The position numbers and the translations under genes are program-made. This document shows positions 27,448-36,009 of a stretch of DNA of 36,080 bases, in pieces. How positions within the stretch are numbered: position 1 is the stretch's first letter; every line of letters starts with the position of its first letter. The DNA is from Lederbergia sp. NSJ-179 (lineage in GTDB: Bacteria > Bacillota > Bacilli > Bacillales > Bacillaceae_C). The stretch spans positions 1-36,080 of the forward strand of contig NZ_JALIFP010000040.1 of the NCBI RefSeq assembly GCF_022867885.1. The letters are read 5' to 3'. The notes beneath the pieces were generated by a model, which saw only the letters and a program-made list of their open reading frames with translations, made no database searches and was not told the DNA's origin.

Positions 27448-27549
27448 TTAATAAATGCGTTTCAAATAATCGCTTTCAAAACGATGGAAAAGGAGCTGGA
27501 GTAGGAGTGTAAAATCGCTGATAACGGATGAAGAGCGGCTTGGTTGTTA

Positions 27550-27581
27550 CAAAGAAAAAGACAGATTGTTACACCTGTCTT
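27550..27581 (-). terminator. Rho-independent terminator after ptsI
   Basis: Minus strand AAGACAG...CTGTCTT (27558-27581) followed by TTTCTTT, 10 bp after the ptsI stop. Confidence 0.88.
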
Positions 27582-27590
27582 CTTAGAGAA

Positions 27591-29312
27591 TTATTGAATA
27601 TGGAATGTCTTTTTAACAAATTCTATCACTTCTTCTGAAGAGCTCATGGACAGAACAGTCTCTTTTATACTTTTTGCTTGTTCTTTTTCCAGCCCTTTTA
27701 TTTGTGCACGTGCCGGTAGGATGGATGTTGCACTCATTGAGAACTCATCGAGACCTAGTCCCATTAATATTGGAATCGCAATGGTATCTCCTGCCATTTC
27801 ACCACACATCCCCACCCATTTCCCTTCTTTATGGGCTGCATCAATAACCATTGAAATGAGACGTAAAATTGCTGGATTGTATGGTTGATACAAGTATGAT
27901 ACACGCTCATTCATCCGGTCGGCTGCCATTGTGTATTGAATTAAGTCATTTGTTCCGATACTAAAGAAGTCAACTTCTTTTGCAAATTGGTCCGCCATTA
28001 CGGCTGTTGAGGGAATCTCAACCATCATTCCAATTTCAATTGAATTTGAAACATGGATACCTTTTGCTACGAGCTTTTCTTTTTCCTCTAACAAAATAGC
28101 CTTCGCTTCCCTAAATTCAGAAACAGTCGCAACCATCGGGAACATAATTTTCAAATTTCCATAGCTGCTTGCACGTAACAATGCACGTAATTGGGTACGG
28201 AATATGTCCTGCTCCTCTAAACATAAACGAATCGCCCGAAAGCCTAAGAACGGGTTCATCTCTTTCGGAAGATTTAAGTAAGAAAGTTCTTTGTCTCCGC
28301 CAATGTCTAGCGTACGAACAACAACTGTTTTGCCCTCCATTTTTTCCAAAACGGTCTTATAAGCCTCAAATTGCTCGTCTTCTGTAGGAAGTTGATCTCT
28401 GCCCATGTATAAAAACTCTGTCCGATATAGACCGACAGCTTCACCGCCATTTTCTAACACACCTTTTACATCATCAGGTGTGCCGATGTTCGCTGCAAGC
28501 TCCACATGCTGGCCATCTTTCGATACGGTTGGTTCGTGAACTAGTTTTGCCCACTCCGCTTTTTGGGCTTCGTATTTTGCCTTTTTCTCCTTATATTGAG
28601 CAATCACATCATCTGAAGGATCAATCAAAACATCTCCATCAATGCCATCAACGATTACCATTACACCATTTTCAATATTGGATGTTGCTTGTTTTGTTCC
28701 AACAACTGCTGGTATTTCCATTGAACGTGCCATAATTGCAGAGTGAGAAGTACGACCGCCAATATCTGTTGTAAAACCTTTTACAAATTGACGATTTAAT
28801 TGCGCTGTATCAGAAGGAGTTAAATCTTCTGCTATAATCACGACTTCTTCAGAAATTAGACTTGGATTCGGTATTTGAACCCCTAGTAAGTGGGCAATCA
28901 CACGTTTTGTGACATCACGAATATCAGCCGCGCGTTCTTTCATATATTCATTATCCATTGATTCAAACATCGAAACAAACATATCAGCCGTTTCCTTCAT
29001 TGCAACCTCAGCATTAATTCCCTCTGTCCCGATCTTATCAAAAACAGGATTAAGCATTTCCGGATCACTTAACACCAGTAAATGAGCGGCAAAAATTTCA
29101 GCTTTATCAGCGCCCAACTCACGGTTTGCATGGTCTTTTATTTTTTCAAGCTCTGATTTAGACTGATGGATTGCTTGCTCAAATCGTTGCTTTTCAGCTT
29201 CTGTGTCTGCAATTTCTTTCTTTTCAATCGTAAGCTCAGGTTCTTCCAAACGATAGGCTTTGGCTATGGCAATACCCGCTGAAGCCCCTATCCCTTTTAA
29301 CTCAGTACTCAT
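27591..29312 (-). CDS. ptsI: PTS enzyme I (phosphoenolpyruvate-protein phosphotransferase)
   Basis: Takes phosphate from PEP and passes it to HPr, starting all PTS sugar uptake. The 573-aa protein is full length and very close to B. subtilis Pts[21 protein letters not shown] at the start, the active-site [13 protein letters not shown] (His near 190), [17 protein letters not shown], and the PEP-site [14 protein letters not shown] and MCGEMAGD. It is not normally found between spoVT and yabM. Its ATG overlaps the stop of a 25-codon ptsH-like fragment, and it has its own promoter and terminator, so it is probably expressed as a single gene. Whether a second ptsI exists elsewhere cannot be seen. 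Confidence 0.97.
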   Translation of the reverse strand: MSTELKGIGASAGIAIAKAYRLEEPELTIEKKEIADTEAEKQRFEQAIHQSKSELEKIKDHANRELGADKAEIFAAHLLVLSDPEMLNPVFDKIGTEGINAEVAMKETADMFVSMFESMDNEYMKERAADIRDVTKRVIAHLLGVQIPNPSLISEEVVIIAEDLTPSDTAQLNRQFVKGFTTDIGGRTSHSAIMARSMEIPAVVGTKQATSNIENGVMVIVDGIDGDVLIDPSDDVIAQYKEKKAKYEAQKAEWAKLVHEPTVSKDGQHVELAANIGTPDDVKGVLENGGEAVGLYRTEFLYMGRDQLPTEDEQFEAYKTVLEKMEGKTVVVRTLDIGGDKELSYLNLPKEMNPFLGFRAIRLCLEEQDIFRTQLRALLRASSYGNLKIMFPMVATVSEFREAKAILLEEKEKLVAKGIHVSNSIEIGMMVEIPSTAVMADQFAKEVDFFSIGTNDLIQYTMAADRMNERVSYLYQPYNPAILRLISMVIDAAHKEGKWVGMCGEMAGDTIAIPILMGLGLDEFSMSATSILPARAQIKGLEKEQAKSIKETVLSMSSSEEVIEFVKKTFHIQ

Positions 29313-29389
29313 TATGCACCATGCCTTTCATCTGTCAATGTTTCTTCCATACCTGATATGATTTCTTCTACATCTGTACCAGCAACCAT
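29312..29389 (-). pseudogene. ptsH: ptsH (HPr) 3' remnant
   Basis: The reading frame MVAGTDVEEIISGMEETL followed by TDERHGA and TAA aligns with the C-terminal helix region of HPr (pattern ..SGADENDALNALEETMKSEGLGE). Only about 25 codons remain; a stop codon stands directly upstream in frame, and His15 and Ser46 regions are absent. The stop overlaps the ptsI ATG as TAATG, the junction of an intact ptsH-ptsI operon. The nearest ribosome-like site, GGAG, is 14 nt away. Seen: the tail and its junction. Inferred: origin from a ptsHI operon. Confidence 0.75.
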
Positions 29390-29412
29390 TTAACGAATTG
29401 GAGCTCCATTTC

Positions 29413-29441
29413 ATTCTATTCTAAAGTAATTCCTAAATCAA
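29413..29441 (-). promoter_or_regulatory. Promoter for ptsI (sigma-A)
   Basis: Minus strand TTGATT (29436-29441), 17-bp spacer, TAGAAT (29413-29418), 24 bp before the ptsH remnant. It can explain expression of ptsI at this new place. Confidence 0.65.
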
Positions 29442-29546
29442 ATTCTATTCATTTTTCACTTTTATTTTCATTAAATCCGTTACTCCTCTTTCTGCATTCG
29501 TTGTATCTAGCTTATAAATTGACTCCATACATAACCGACATAACAA

Positions 29547-29584
29547 GGGTCCTCTCTAGGCAGAAATTTGACTAGAGAGGACCC
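29547..29584 (-). terminator. Strong inverted repeat after spoVT
   Basis: GGGTCCTCTCTA (29547-29558) pairs perfectly with TAGAGAGGACCC (29573-29584), 14-nt loop, 31 bp after the spoVT stop. The following minus-strand bases (TTGTTATG) are only weakly T-rich, so it may act as terminator or as mRNA 3' stabiliser. Confidence 0.65.
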
Positions 29585-29615
29585 AAAGTTTGTATTTGGC
29601 TTTCGCTTTTTTTTA

Positions 29616-30152
29616 CTATGATTCCATTTGCCTGGCTAGGAAGCTGGCGGCTGTTTCGGCGGATTTTTGTTCAATTTCACCAATGGTGCGGTCTTTTGAG
29701 AAGATAACGACTGCTCCAATTGGATCACCGCTCGCAATAATAGGAGAAATGGCGTATGATGTCAGTTCTTCTTGGTTTCCTTCTACCAGTACTGTATTTC
29801 CTGCATTTTTTTCGATGCGTGAGGTACGATCAGCAATTGATTTTTCAATCATCTCTCCATTATGTTTATTCATGTATTCCTTCTTAGAAGTACCGGCAAC
29901 GGCGATTACCCCATCACGGTCACAAATTAAAATAGAGCTGCCCAAGCTTTCAAATAGGGCCTCTGCATATTCTTTTGCGAAATCTCCTAGTTCACTAATA
30001 GGTGAGTATTTTTTCAAAATGACCTCGCCGTCTCTGTCCACGAAAATTTCAAGTGGATCCCCCTCACGAATTCTTAAAGTTCTACGAATTTCTTTTGGGA
30101 TGACCACTCTTCCCAAATCATCAATTCGACGAACGATTCCAGTTGCTTTCAT
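29616..30152 (-). CDS. spoVT: Stage V sporulation regulator SpoVT
   Basis: Tetrameric DNA-binding protein that adjusts sigma-G-dependent genes in the forespore. The 178-aa protein, the same length as in B. subtilis, has an AbrB-type swapped-hairpin domain (KATGIVRRIDDLGRVVIPKE..., 2-50) and a C-terminal GAF-like domain (about 56-178; SSILICDRDGVIAVAG, GDPIGAVVIFSKD). The ATG at 30150-30152 has GAGG 9 nt upstream and begins exactly at the conserved MKATG. The frame stays open for 37 codons upstream without homology. Confidence 0.96.
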   Translation of the reverse strand: MKATGIVRRIDDLGRVVIPKEIRRTLRIREGDPLEIFVDRDGEVILKKYSPISELGDFAKEYAEALFESLGSSILICDRDGVIAVAGTSKKEYMNKHNGEMIEKSIADRTSRIEKNAGNTVLVEGNQEELTSYAISPIIASGDPIGAVVIFSKDRTIGEIEQKSAETAASFLARQMES

Positions 30153-30275
30153 CTTAAGCTGCCTCACTTTCATCTGATGATTTTTTAGAAGCATTACTCC
30201 CATATGCATGGAAAACTTCGGCCAAATAAGGAGTGCCTCCAATTTTTTTGCTTTCATTTCCATTGGTTGTAAATT

Positions 30276-30304
30276 TAGTATCTTTCAGATGAAAAGTTCT
30301 ATAC
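30276..30304 (-). promoter_or_regulatory. Possible sigma-G promoter for spoVT
   Basis: Minus strand GTATA (30300-30304), 17-bp spacer, GATACTA (30276-30282), one mismatch from CATNHTA. spoVT is sigma-G-dependent in B. subtilis. The leader would be about 118 nt. Confidence 0.45.
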
Positions 30305-30367
30305 ATGAATTAGCTTATTTTTTTGGGTAAGGCAAGCATACGTTCCATATTTCTGATCGTAACTCCC

Positions 30368-33300
30368 TTATTTTTTTGCCGTTTTTAGCTTCTTCATCAT
30401 TTCTTTTACAACCTGCAACCACTCTTCTTGAGGCATTTTCCCGATTTGGATGGTAATCTTTAATTGTGCTCCATCCATTCCAAGCCCAATTTTCCTTCCA
30501 AATTGGCTACAGATTTTGAATACCTTAGAGCCATCAGTTTCACCTGTTCCGCTCTCCGACATATGGATGGTGATCTCTGATTTGGATTGTTTAATGGATT
30601 CTAGTTTTGCCTCTCGGGCATAAACTTTTATTTCGGCTACGGTCAACAATAATTCAACTTGCTCTGGGTAATCACCGAATCGGTCAATCATCTCATCACG
30701 AAGTTCTTCCAACTCTTCTAATGTTTCTATATTTCTAAACCGCTTATACATTTCAATCTTCTGGTGCCCATCTTTAATATAGGTATCCGGAATATAGGCA
30801 TCTAATTCCAATTCAACCTCAAAGGCAGGTGGTTTTTGCTGTTGTATTTCCCCTCTACGCTCATCAATTGCCTCTTTTAACATTTGCGAATATAAATCAA
30901 ACCCAACAGAATCAATAAAGCCGTGCTGTTGTGCACCTAATAAATTTCCTGCTCCTCGAATCGATAAATCACGCATCGCAATTTTAAAGCCTGAACCAAG
31001 TTCCGTAAATTCCTTGATCGATTGTAATCGTTTTTCCGCAACTTCTGTCAACACCTTATTTCTTCTATACGTGAAATAAGCATAAGCAACCCGATTCGAG
31101 CGGCCGACTCTTCCCCTTAATTGATAGAGTTGGGAGAGCCCCATGCGATCAGCATCATGAACAATCAATGTATTCACATTCGGAATATCGACTCCTGTTT
31201 CAATAATCGTTGTTGTCACTAAGACATCAAATTCTCCGTCTAGAAAGCTGAGAATCACAGATTCCAATTCTGTCTCCGTCATTTGACCATGCGCATAAGC
31301 GACCCTTGCCTCTGGTACAAGCAAAGAAATTTCTTCTGTTTTTCTCTCAATATCCTCAACACGATTATATAAGAAATATACTTGCCCACCTCTTGCAAGT
31401 TCACGTTCTATTGACTCTTTGACAAGGGAACCATTATATTCCATTACAAAGGTTTGGATGGGAAACCGGTTTTCCGGCGGTGTTTCAATGACAGATAAAT
31501 CACGTACTCCTAACATGGACATATGCAATGTTCTAGGAATCGGCGTAGCCGTCAATGTTAAAACGTCGATATTCGCTTTTAACTGTTTCAACTTTTCTTT
31601 ATGGGTCACACCAAAGCGTTGTTCTTCATCCACAATCAATAATCCTAGATCGGCAAATTGAATATCTTTGGATAGCAATCGGTGTGTACCAATGACAATA
31701 TCAATCGTTCCATTCTTTAAGCCTTTGGCTGTTTCTGTCTGCTGCTTTTTCGTCCGAAAACGACTAAGCAGACTTATACGAATCGGAAAATCCTGAAATC
31801 TTTCTTTCGCTGTTTCAAAATGTTGTTGAGCTAATATCGTGGTAGGGACAAGGAAAGCTACTTGTTTCCCGTCCATAATTGCCTTAAAAGCAGCACGAAT
31901 GGCCACTTCTGTTTTCCCATAACCGACATCTCCACATAATAGTCGATCCATCGGTCTTTCTTTCTCCATATCTCGTTTTATCTCCGCAATGGAACGTAGC
32001 TGATCCTCTGTTTCTTGGTAAGGAAAAGATGCTTCTAATTCTCTTTGCATATCTCCATCTGGAGAGAACGCAAAACCTTTGGACGCTTCCCTTTCTGCGT
32101 ACAACTTAATAAGGTCATCGGCAATATCTTTAACAGAAGTTTCTACTTTCTTTTTAACACGTTTCCAGTCGCTTCCACCCAACTTATAGATTTTTGGCTC
32201 TTTCCCCTCGGAGGCGACATATTTTTGAACCAAATCAATCTGTTCAACAGGCACATATAATTGGTCACTACCTTGATACCTTAAATGTAAATAATCCTTG
32301 TGTACTCCATTAATCACAAGCGTTTCGATTCCAAGATATTTCCCGATCCCATGATTTACATGAACAACATAATCGCCCACCTGCAGTTCGGAATAACTCT
32401 TAATTCGTTCGGCATTGGAGAGTTTTTGCTTTCTTTTTACCTTACGTGTCTTTTTATTAAAAATCTCTTCTTCTGTAATCACAGCCATTTTTGAGCCTAG
32501 CAATTCAAAACCAGTGGTGAGTGAACCCTTTCTAATTTGGATGCCTGATATTTGTGCAGTTGGGTCACTGACAAGCGCTGCCTCAATCTCATAATCCTCT
32601 AAAATAGAGTGGATCTTTTCTGCCCTTTCTTTATTCGGTGCCAAAAAGATCACAGAGAATTGATTTTTACGCCAACGCTCTACTTCACCTTTTAATAAAT
32701 GCATTTGGCCGTGGAAATTTTGCATAAGTTTACAAGATATATTGGAAATATTTTGCGGATTGGTATTCGGAATATGCCGTAAAAACATTGATAAATAAAT
32801 TTTTGGCAATGTCCGATTTTTTGCCATTAAGTCTGAGAACGGATGTGAAATCGGGATATCATGAACCATTTCCCCTTGCGCTAGTAAAGCCGTATACCAT
32901 TCTGCCTCTTCCTTTTCCAATCGATCGTTCATCTCTTGAATACGACTCATCTCGTCGAAAATGAGCAACCCATTACTAGATAGATAATCTAGTAAACTGG
33001 CTGTAAGGTCATCATCAAAGGATAAATATTTGAAGAATTGTTCTGGTTTCTGTCCATTCCGTAATTGTTCCAAATCATAGCCAATCTTCTCCGCCATTTT
33101 TGCCTTTGCTTCTTGGCTTTTTAATTTTTTCAATGAATGGGCTAAGGCCGATTCCAATCGAGTGGCTATCACCTTTAATTGATCACTCTCTATAGGGGAT
33201 TCTGTAGCAGGTCCGATTAGAACCTTGTCTCTTTTTTCTTTAGATCTTTGATCATCCAAAGAAAAAGTTCGAATCGAATCCACTTCTGTATCAAACAATT

Positions 33301-33883
33301 CAATCCGAATAGGGTCTATTTCTGTTAAAGGATAAATATCGATAATTCCACCACGCATACTGAATTCCCCTGGGGCGCTAACCATATCAGTCCGTTGATA
33401 GCCCATTTCTACCAATCGCATGATCTCGTTTTCTAGATGAATCTCCTTTCCAACTTCAATAGGCAATAGGTGCTCTTTCCATTTTGCTGGAGTCGGTAAG
33501 ATTCTCCTAAGACCTGCAACAGGCACAATAAAAACACCATGACGACCAGATGTCATATAATTAAGGGTTTCAATTCTTTGTGCACGCAGTTCAGGGCTTG
33601 CAATTCCAATCTCTGCTGCGATCAATTCATTAGCAGGATAAAGAAATAATCGCTCTTCATCCATCAATTGTTGAAGATCTTCATAAATCTTTTGTGCTTG
33701 TAAAAGATTATGTGTTACAACAATAATGGATTTTTCAGTCTTATTAGCGGTAGCAGCAATAAAAACAGATCGTGCCGAACCCGATAACCCTGAAACAAGC
33801 TGTTCTTCTAATTTTTCATCTATTCCCGATAAAATGGATTGTATTTCGGTTTGTTGTAAAATTAAATTTGATAATGCTTCCAT
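30368..33883 (-). CDS. mfd: Transcription-repair coupling factor Mfd
   Basis: ATP-driven DNA translocase that removes RNA polymerase stalled at lesions and recruits UvrA. The 1171-aa protein has the UvrB-like N-terminal region, the RNA polymerase-interacting domain (LQVGDYVVHVNHGIGKYLGIE near 500-520), a RecG-type helicase with Walker A GDVGYGKTE near 651 and DEEQ near 752, then HDADRMGLSQLYQLRGRVGRS near 915, and the C-terminal TRCF domain. AGGAG lies 6 nt before the ATG. The hairpin repeat B lies immediately upstream. Confidence 0.97.
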   Translation of the reverse strand: MEALSNLILQQTEIQSILSGIDEKLEEQLVSGLSGSARSVFIAATANKTEKSIIVVTHNLLQAQKIYEDLQQLMDEERLFLYPANELIAAEIGIASPELRAQRIETLNYMTSGRHGVFIVPVAGLRRILPTPAKWKEHLLPIEVGKEIHLENEIMRLVEMGYQRTDMVSAPGEFSMRGGIIDIYPLTEIDPIRIELFDTEVDSIRTFSLDDQRSKEKRDKVLIGPATESPIESDQLKVIATRLESALAHSLKKLKSQEAKAKMAEKIGYDLEQLRNGQKPEQFFKYLSFDDDLTASLLDYLSSNGLLIFDEMSRIQEMNDRLEKEEAEWYTALLAQGEMVHDIPISHPFSDLMAKNRTLPKIYLSMFLRHIPNTNPQNISNISCKLMQNFHGQMHLLKGEVERWRKNQFSVIFLAPNKERAEKIHSILEDYEIEAALVSDPTAQISGIQIRKGSLTTGFELLGSKMAVITEEEIFNKKTRKVKRKQKLSNAERIKSYSELQVGDYVVHVNHGIGKYLGIETLVINGVHKDYLHLRYQGSDQLYVPVEQIDLVQKYVASEGKEPKIYKLGGSDWKRVKKKVETSVKDIADDLIKLYAEREASKGFAFSPDGDMQRELEASFPYQETEDQLRSIAEIKRDMEKERPMDRLLCGDVGYGKTEVAIRAAFKAIMDGKQVAFLVPTTILAQQHFETAKERFQDFPIRISLLSRFRTKKQQTETAKGLKNGTIDIVIGTHRLLSKDIQFADLGLLIVDEEQRFGVTHKEKLKQLKANIDVLTLTATPIPRTLHMSMLGVRDLSVIETPPENRFPIQTFVMEYNGSLVKESIERELARGGQVYFLYNRVEDIERKTEEISLLVPEARVAYAHGQMTETELESVILSFLDGEFDVLVTTTIIETGVDIPNVNTLIVHDADRMGLSQLYQLRGRVGRSNRVAYAYFTYRRNKVLTEVAEKRLQSIKEFTELGSGFKIAMRDLSIRGAGNLLGAQQHGFIDSVGFDLYSQMLKEAIDERRGEIQQQKPPAFEVELELDAYIPDTYIKDGHQKIEMYKRFRNIETLEELEELRDEMIDRFGDYPEQVELLLTVAEIKVYAREAKLESIKQSKSEITIHMSESGTGETDGSKVFKICSQFGRKIGLGMDGAQLKITIQIGKMPQEEWLQVVKEMMKKLKTAKK

Positions 33884-33913
33884 AACGTACTCCTTTTCCT
33901 TAAAATCCTGTTA

Positions 33914-34030
33914 AGGATGAACGGCTAAATTCGCGCCGTCCTGGCGCAACGCCGTTCTGACCCACTTCCTGTGGGCCTAAATTCGCGCTTTCCTGGCGCA
34001 ACGCCGTTCTGATCAACATCCTGTTGGCCT
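33914..34030. repeat. 117-bp hairpin repeat, copy B (fin-mfd gap)
   Basis: Two tandem 52-bp units, each with two hairpins. Read on the plus strand: GCGCC-GTCCT-GGCGC (33933-33947), CCCAC-TTCCT-GTGGG (33961-33975), GCGCT-TTCCT-GGCGC (33985-33999), TCAAC-ATCCT-GTTGG (34013-34027). Arms differ but pair; the loop is always NTCCT. Linkers alternate AACGCCGTTCTGA and CCTAAATTC. The ends match copy A at 18849-18963. It fills the gap between fin and mfd and would be in the mfd leader if transcribed from fin. Confidence 0.88.
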
Positions 34031-34044
34031 AATTTGCTAACAGA

Positions 34045-34071
34045 AAAATGCTTTGGATCTCACTCCAAAGC
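34045..34071 (-). terminator. Rho-independent terminator after fin
   Basis: Minus strand GCTTTGG...CCAAAGC (34050-34071) followed by ATTTTT, 3 bp after the fin stop. Confidence 0.9.
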
Positions 34072-34073
34072 GT

Positions 34074-34304
34074 TTAATGAATAAAGAAATCATATTGATG
34101 CAAATCAGGGTTTTTTTCAAGGGCCTTTTGACAATTTTCACAAATAGTCTGGATATAAATATCTCCATCTCCACTATAGGTGATCATCTCTTGTTTTTCA
34201 ATCTCATTTAATTGATGGATTCCTAATTCTTCCTCTGTAAGCAGTTTGCCATTAATTGTACCCACCTTCACAGCACAATGACGACAAAAATAATGAACCT
34301 GCAT
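34074..34304 (-). CDS. fin: Anti-sigma-F factor Fin (YabK)
   Basis: In B. subtilis Fin binds RNA polymerase and inhibits sigma-F, helping the switch to sigma-G in the forespore. The 76-aa protein has the same length and plan: an N-terminal CRHC (residues 7-10) and a later CENC (about 55-58) that likely bind zinc, and the closing NPDLHQYDFFIH. It lies between pth and mfd as in B. subtilis. A sigma-G-type promoter with a perfect pattern lies directly upstream. Confidence 0.94.
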   Translation of the reverse strand: MQVHYFCRHCAVKVGTINGKLLTEEELGIHQLNEIEKQEMITYSGDGDIYIQTICENCQKALEKNPDLHQYDFFIH

Positions 34305-34337
34305 AGTAGAGCCTCCTTACAAAACAATCGGTTCATA

Positions 34338-34367
34338 TAGTATGAACAGGTTTATAAAGAGTTATTC
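34338..34367 (-). promoter_or_regulatory. Sigma-G-type promoter for fin, with dyad over the -10
   Basis: Minus strand GAATA (34363-34367), 18-bp spacer, CATACTA (34338-34344), a full match to GHATR-N18-CATNHTA. The -10 lies inside a perfect inverted repeat GTTCATA-TAG-TATGAAC (34331-34347). Known biology of fin (forespore expression) supports the call. Confidence 0.7.
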
Positions 34368-34371
34368 AAGC

Positions 34372-34935
34372 TTATGCATTAAATTGGTTCATAACTTCAG
34401 GAAATGGCTTCTCAAGCCAAGTTTCACAGGCATCGGCACATGTATCAATGACAGACTGCATTTGTTGCCATTCTTCTTTATGAAATTTTCCTAATACATA
34501 ATCCTGAACCATCATTCCTGCAGGGGGGCGATTAATTCCAACTCTAATCCGATTAAACTCTTGTGTACCTAAATGAGAAATCATTGATTTTATGCCATTA
34601 TGGCCACCAGCACTTCCTTTTTGCCTCAACCGAATTTTCCCTACAGGTAAATCCAAATCATCATAAATTACTAATAAATCCTCTTGCTTTATCTCAAAAT
34701 AATCCATCATAGGGCGGATACAGGCTCCTGATAAATTCATATATGTCAAAGGCTTTACAAATATAATCTTTTCCTCATTTCGATGAAGTAAGGAATATAA
34801 CCCATTAAATTTTGTTTTCGTTAGAGGAACTTCGAATCGCTTCGCTAAAGTATCTATTACTTCAAAGCCAATATTATGCCTTGTACGATTATACGATCGG
34901 CCTGGATTTCCCAATCCAGCAATTAATTTCATCAT
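34372..34935 (-). CDS. pth: Peptidyl-tRNA hydrolase
   Basis: Frees tRNA from peptidyl-tRNA dropped by ribosomes. The 187-aa protein has LIAGLGNPG (4-12) with Asn10, the catalytic His20 (RHNIGFE), Asn67 (TYMNLSG), Asp93 (IYDDLDLP) and Asn113 (SAGGHNGIKS), all expected active-site residues. GGAG lies 7 nt before the double ATG. It follows ctc and is followed by fin. Confidence 0.97.
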   Translation of the reverse strand: MMKLIAGLGNPGRSYNRTRHNIGFEVIDTLAKRFEVPLTKTKFNGLYSLLHRNEEKIIFVKPLTYMNLSGACIRPMMDYFEIKQEDLLVIYDDLDLPVGKIRLRQKGSAGGHNGIKSMISHLGTQEFNRIRVGINRPPAGMMVQDYVLGKFHKEEWQQMQSVIDTCADACETWLEKPFPEVMNQFNA

Positions 34936-35065
34936 CTATACACTCCAATATGAATTTGCACACATTTCTTATTATACAGGAAAAACAATCACGAGAGAAA
35001 CCTTTATTGAAAGAATTCCACAGCATTAAGGCGCAGCCTTGTATGGCTGCGCAATTTAGCTCCTT

Positions 35066-35099
35066 TATAAATAAAACTGGAAAGCGTTTAAGGCTTCCA
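35066..35099 (-). terminator. Terminator after ctc
   Basis: Minus strand TGGAAGC...GC(T)TTCCA (one bulge, 35078-35099) followed by GTTTTATTTA. A second perfect hairpin GCGCAGCC/GGCTGCGC (35031-35052) lies between this and pth without a T run. Confidence 0.75.
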
Positions 35100-35113
35100 T
35101 CTGTTCCTTTATC

Positions 35114-35737
35114 TTATTCCTCAGCGGACTTATCTTCACCAATGACTTCTGGTTCCGTTTGAGCTACTTCGTCAGATTCCTCTTCCTCTTCTCTTGGCGG
35201 CGATACGGTTACGATTGTTTCAATATCTTCATGATTAATGGTGATTTCATACTTATTTTTGATATCTCCAACTGTTATGGTATCACCAATTTGTTGATCC
35301 GTTACATCAATTTCAAACACATCAGGAATATTATTAGGTGTTGCTGTCACACTTAATTCATACAAAATTTGTTGGGTGATGCCACCTTGTTTGGCGCCTT
35401 CCGCTTCGCCGACCAATTCTACACGTACAAGTGCATCAATTTCCTGTTTCAGATCGACTGCTAGGAAATCAGCATGTGTAACCTCATTTTTAATCGGATC
35501 TTGTTGATATTCATGAAGAATAACATTTACCTTTTTTCCATCTAAATCTAATGCTATGACACCATTTCTTCCAACTTCACGCATCGTTTTGATAAATTCG
35601 ATACTGTTTATAAAGATTGGTGTATTATTAACCTGGTAACCGTATACAACAGCCGGGATATCTCCTCTCCCTCTAATTGCTGTTAATTGTGAACGACGTC
35701 CGTGTTCACGTCTATTTGCAGTTAGAACTGTTTCCAT
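35114..35737 (-). CDS. rplY: Ribosomal protein bL25, long Ctc form
   Basis: 5S rRNA-binding protein of the 50S subunit; in B. subtilis Ctc is a general stress protein. The 207-aa protein has the bL25 N-terminal domain (ETVLTANRREHGRRSQLTAIRGRGDIPAVVYGY...), the TL5/CTC C-terminal domain and a very acidic tail (REEEEESDEVAQTEPEVIGED). The ATG at 35735-35737 matches the conserved METVL start and has AGAGAGGT about 10 nt upstream; seven more in-frame codons from a TTG lie ahead. A sigma-B promoter stands upstream. Confidence 0.96.
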   Translation of the reverse strand: METVLTANRREHGRRSQLTAIRGRGDIPAVVYGYQVNNTPIFINSIEFIKTMREVGRNGVIALDLDGKKVNVILHEYQQDPIKNEVTHADFLAVDLKQEIDALVRVELVGEAEGAKQGGITQQILYELSVTATPNNIPDVFEIDVTDQQIGDTITVGDIKNKYEITINHEDIETIVTVSPPREEEEESDEVAQTEPEVIGEDKSAEE

Positions 35738-35784
35738 AAACCACACGACCTCTCTCAACTATGTAAATTACTATAATCCTATTT

Positions 35785-35810
35785 ATACCCTACCATAAAT
35801 AAAATTAAAC
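35785..35810 (-). promoter_or_regulatory. Sigma-B promoter of ctc
   Basis: Minus strand GTTTAA (35805-35810), 14-bp spacer, GGGTAT (35785-35790): a full match to the sigma-B consensus. ctc is the classic sigma-B gene in B. subtilis. Confidence 0.88.
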
Positions 35811-35880
35811 TTCAAAAAAAAAAAAAGAAAAGGGCATTTGAACAGGGTGATAAAATCCTATAGACCTACGACAAATTCTG

Positions 35881-35903
35881 CCTGCAGGATTGTGGGTCAG
35901 AAC
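35881..35903 (-). repeat. Degenerate relative of the NTCCT hairpin repeat
   Basis: The minus strand reads GTTCTGACCCAC (35892-35903) then AATCCTGCAGG. The first 12 bases are identical to the linker plus first arm in copy B (GTTCTGA-CCCAC), and ATCCT follows, but the second arm no longer pairs. It lies in the gap upstream of ctc. Confidence 0.5.
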
Positions 35904-35964
35904 TTCGAGTCGTATCAAGAACTTCAACTCATTGGATGTATTTTCAAATCCCCCAAAAACATAA

Positions 35965-35990
35965 GAAAAACCGGGCAAACCCCGCCCGGT
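35965..35990 (-). terminator. Rho-independent terminator of the gene at the right edge
   Basis: Minus strand ACCGGGC...GCCCGGT (35970-35990) followed by TTTTTC. Confidence 0.92.
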
Positions 35991-36009
35991 CCTTTTCTAT
36001 CCACCCAGA

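Noticed and set aside
29547-29584. T-box or other riboswitch for ptsI
   Set aside because: The GGGTCC-bearing stem lacks the T-box sequence and specifier structures, lies right after spoVT, and the ptsI promoter is downstream of it.
30153-30263. 37-codon N-terminal extension of spoVT
   Set aside because: MKATGIVRR is the conserved start and has its own ribosome site; the extension shows no similarity and probably is leader RNA.
33914-34030. CRISPR-like array
   Set aside because: Only two 52-bp units; what is conserved is the hairpin and loop, with no constant repeat and unique spacers, and no cas genes are near.
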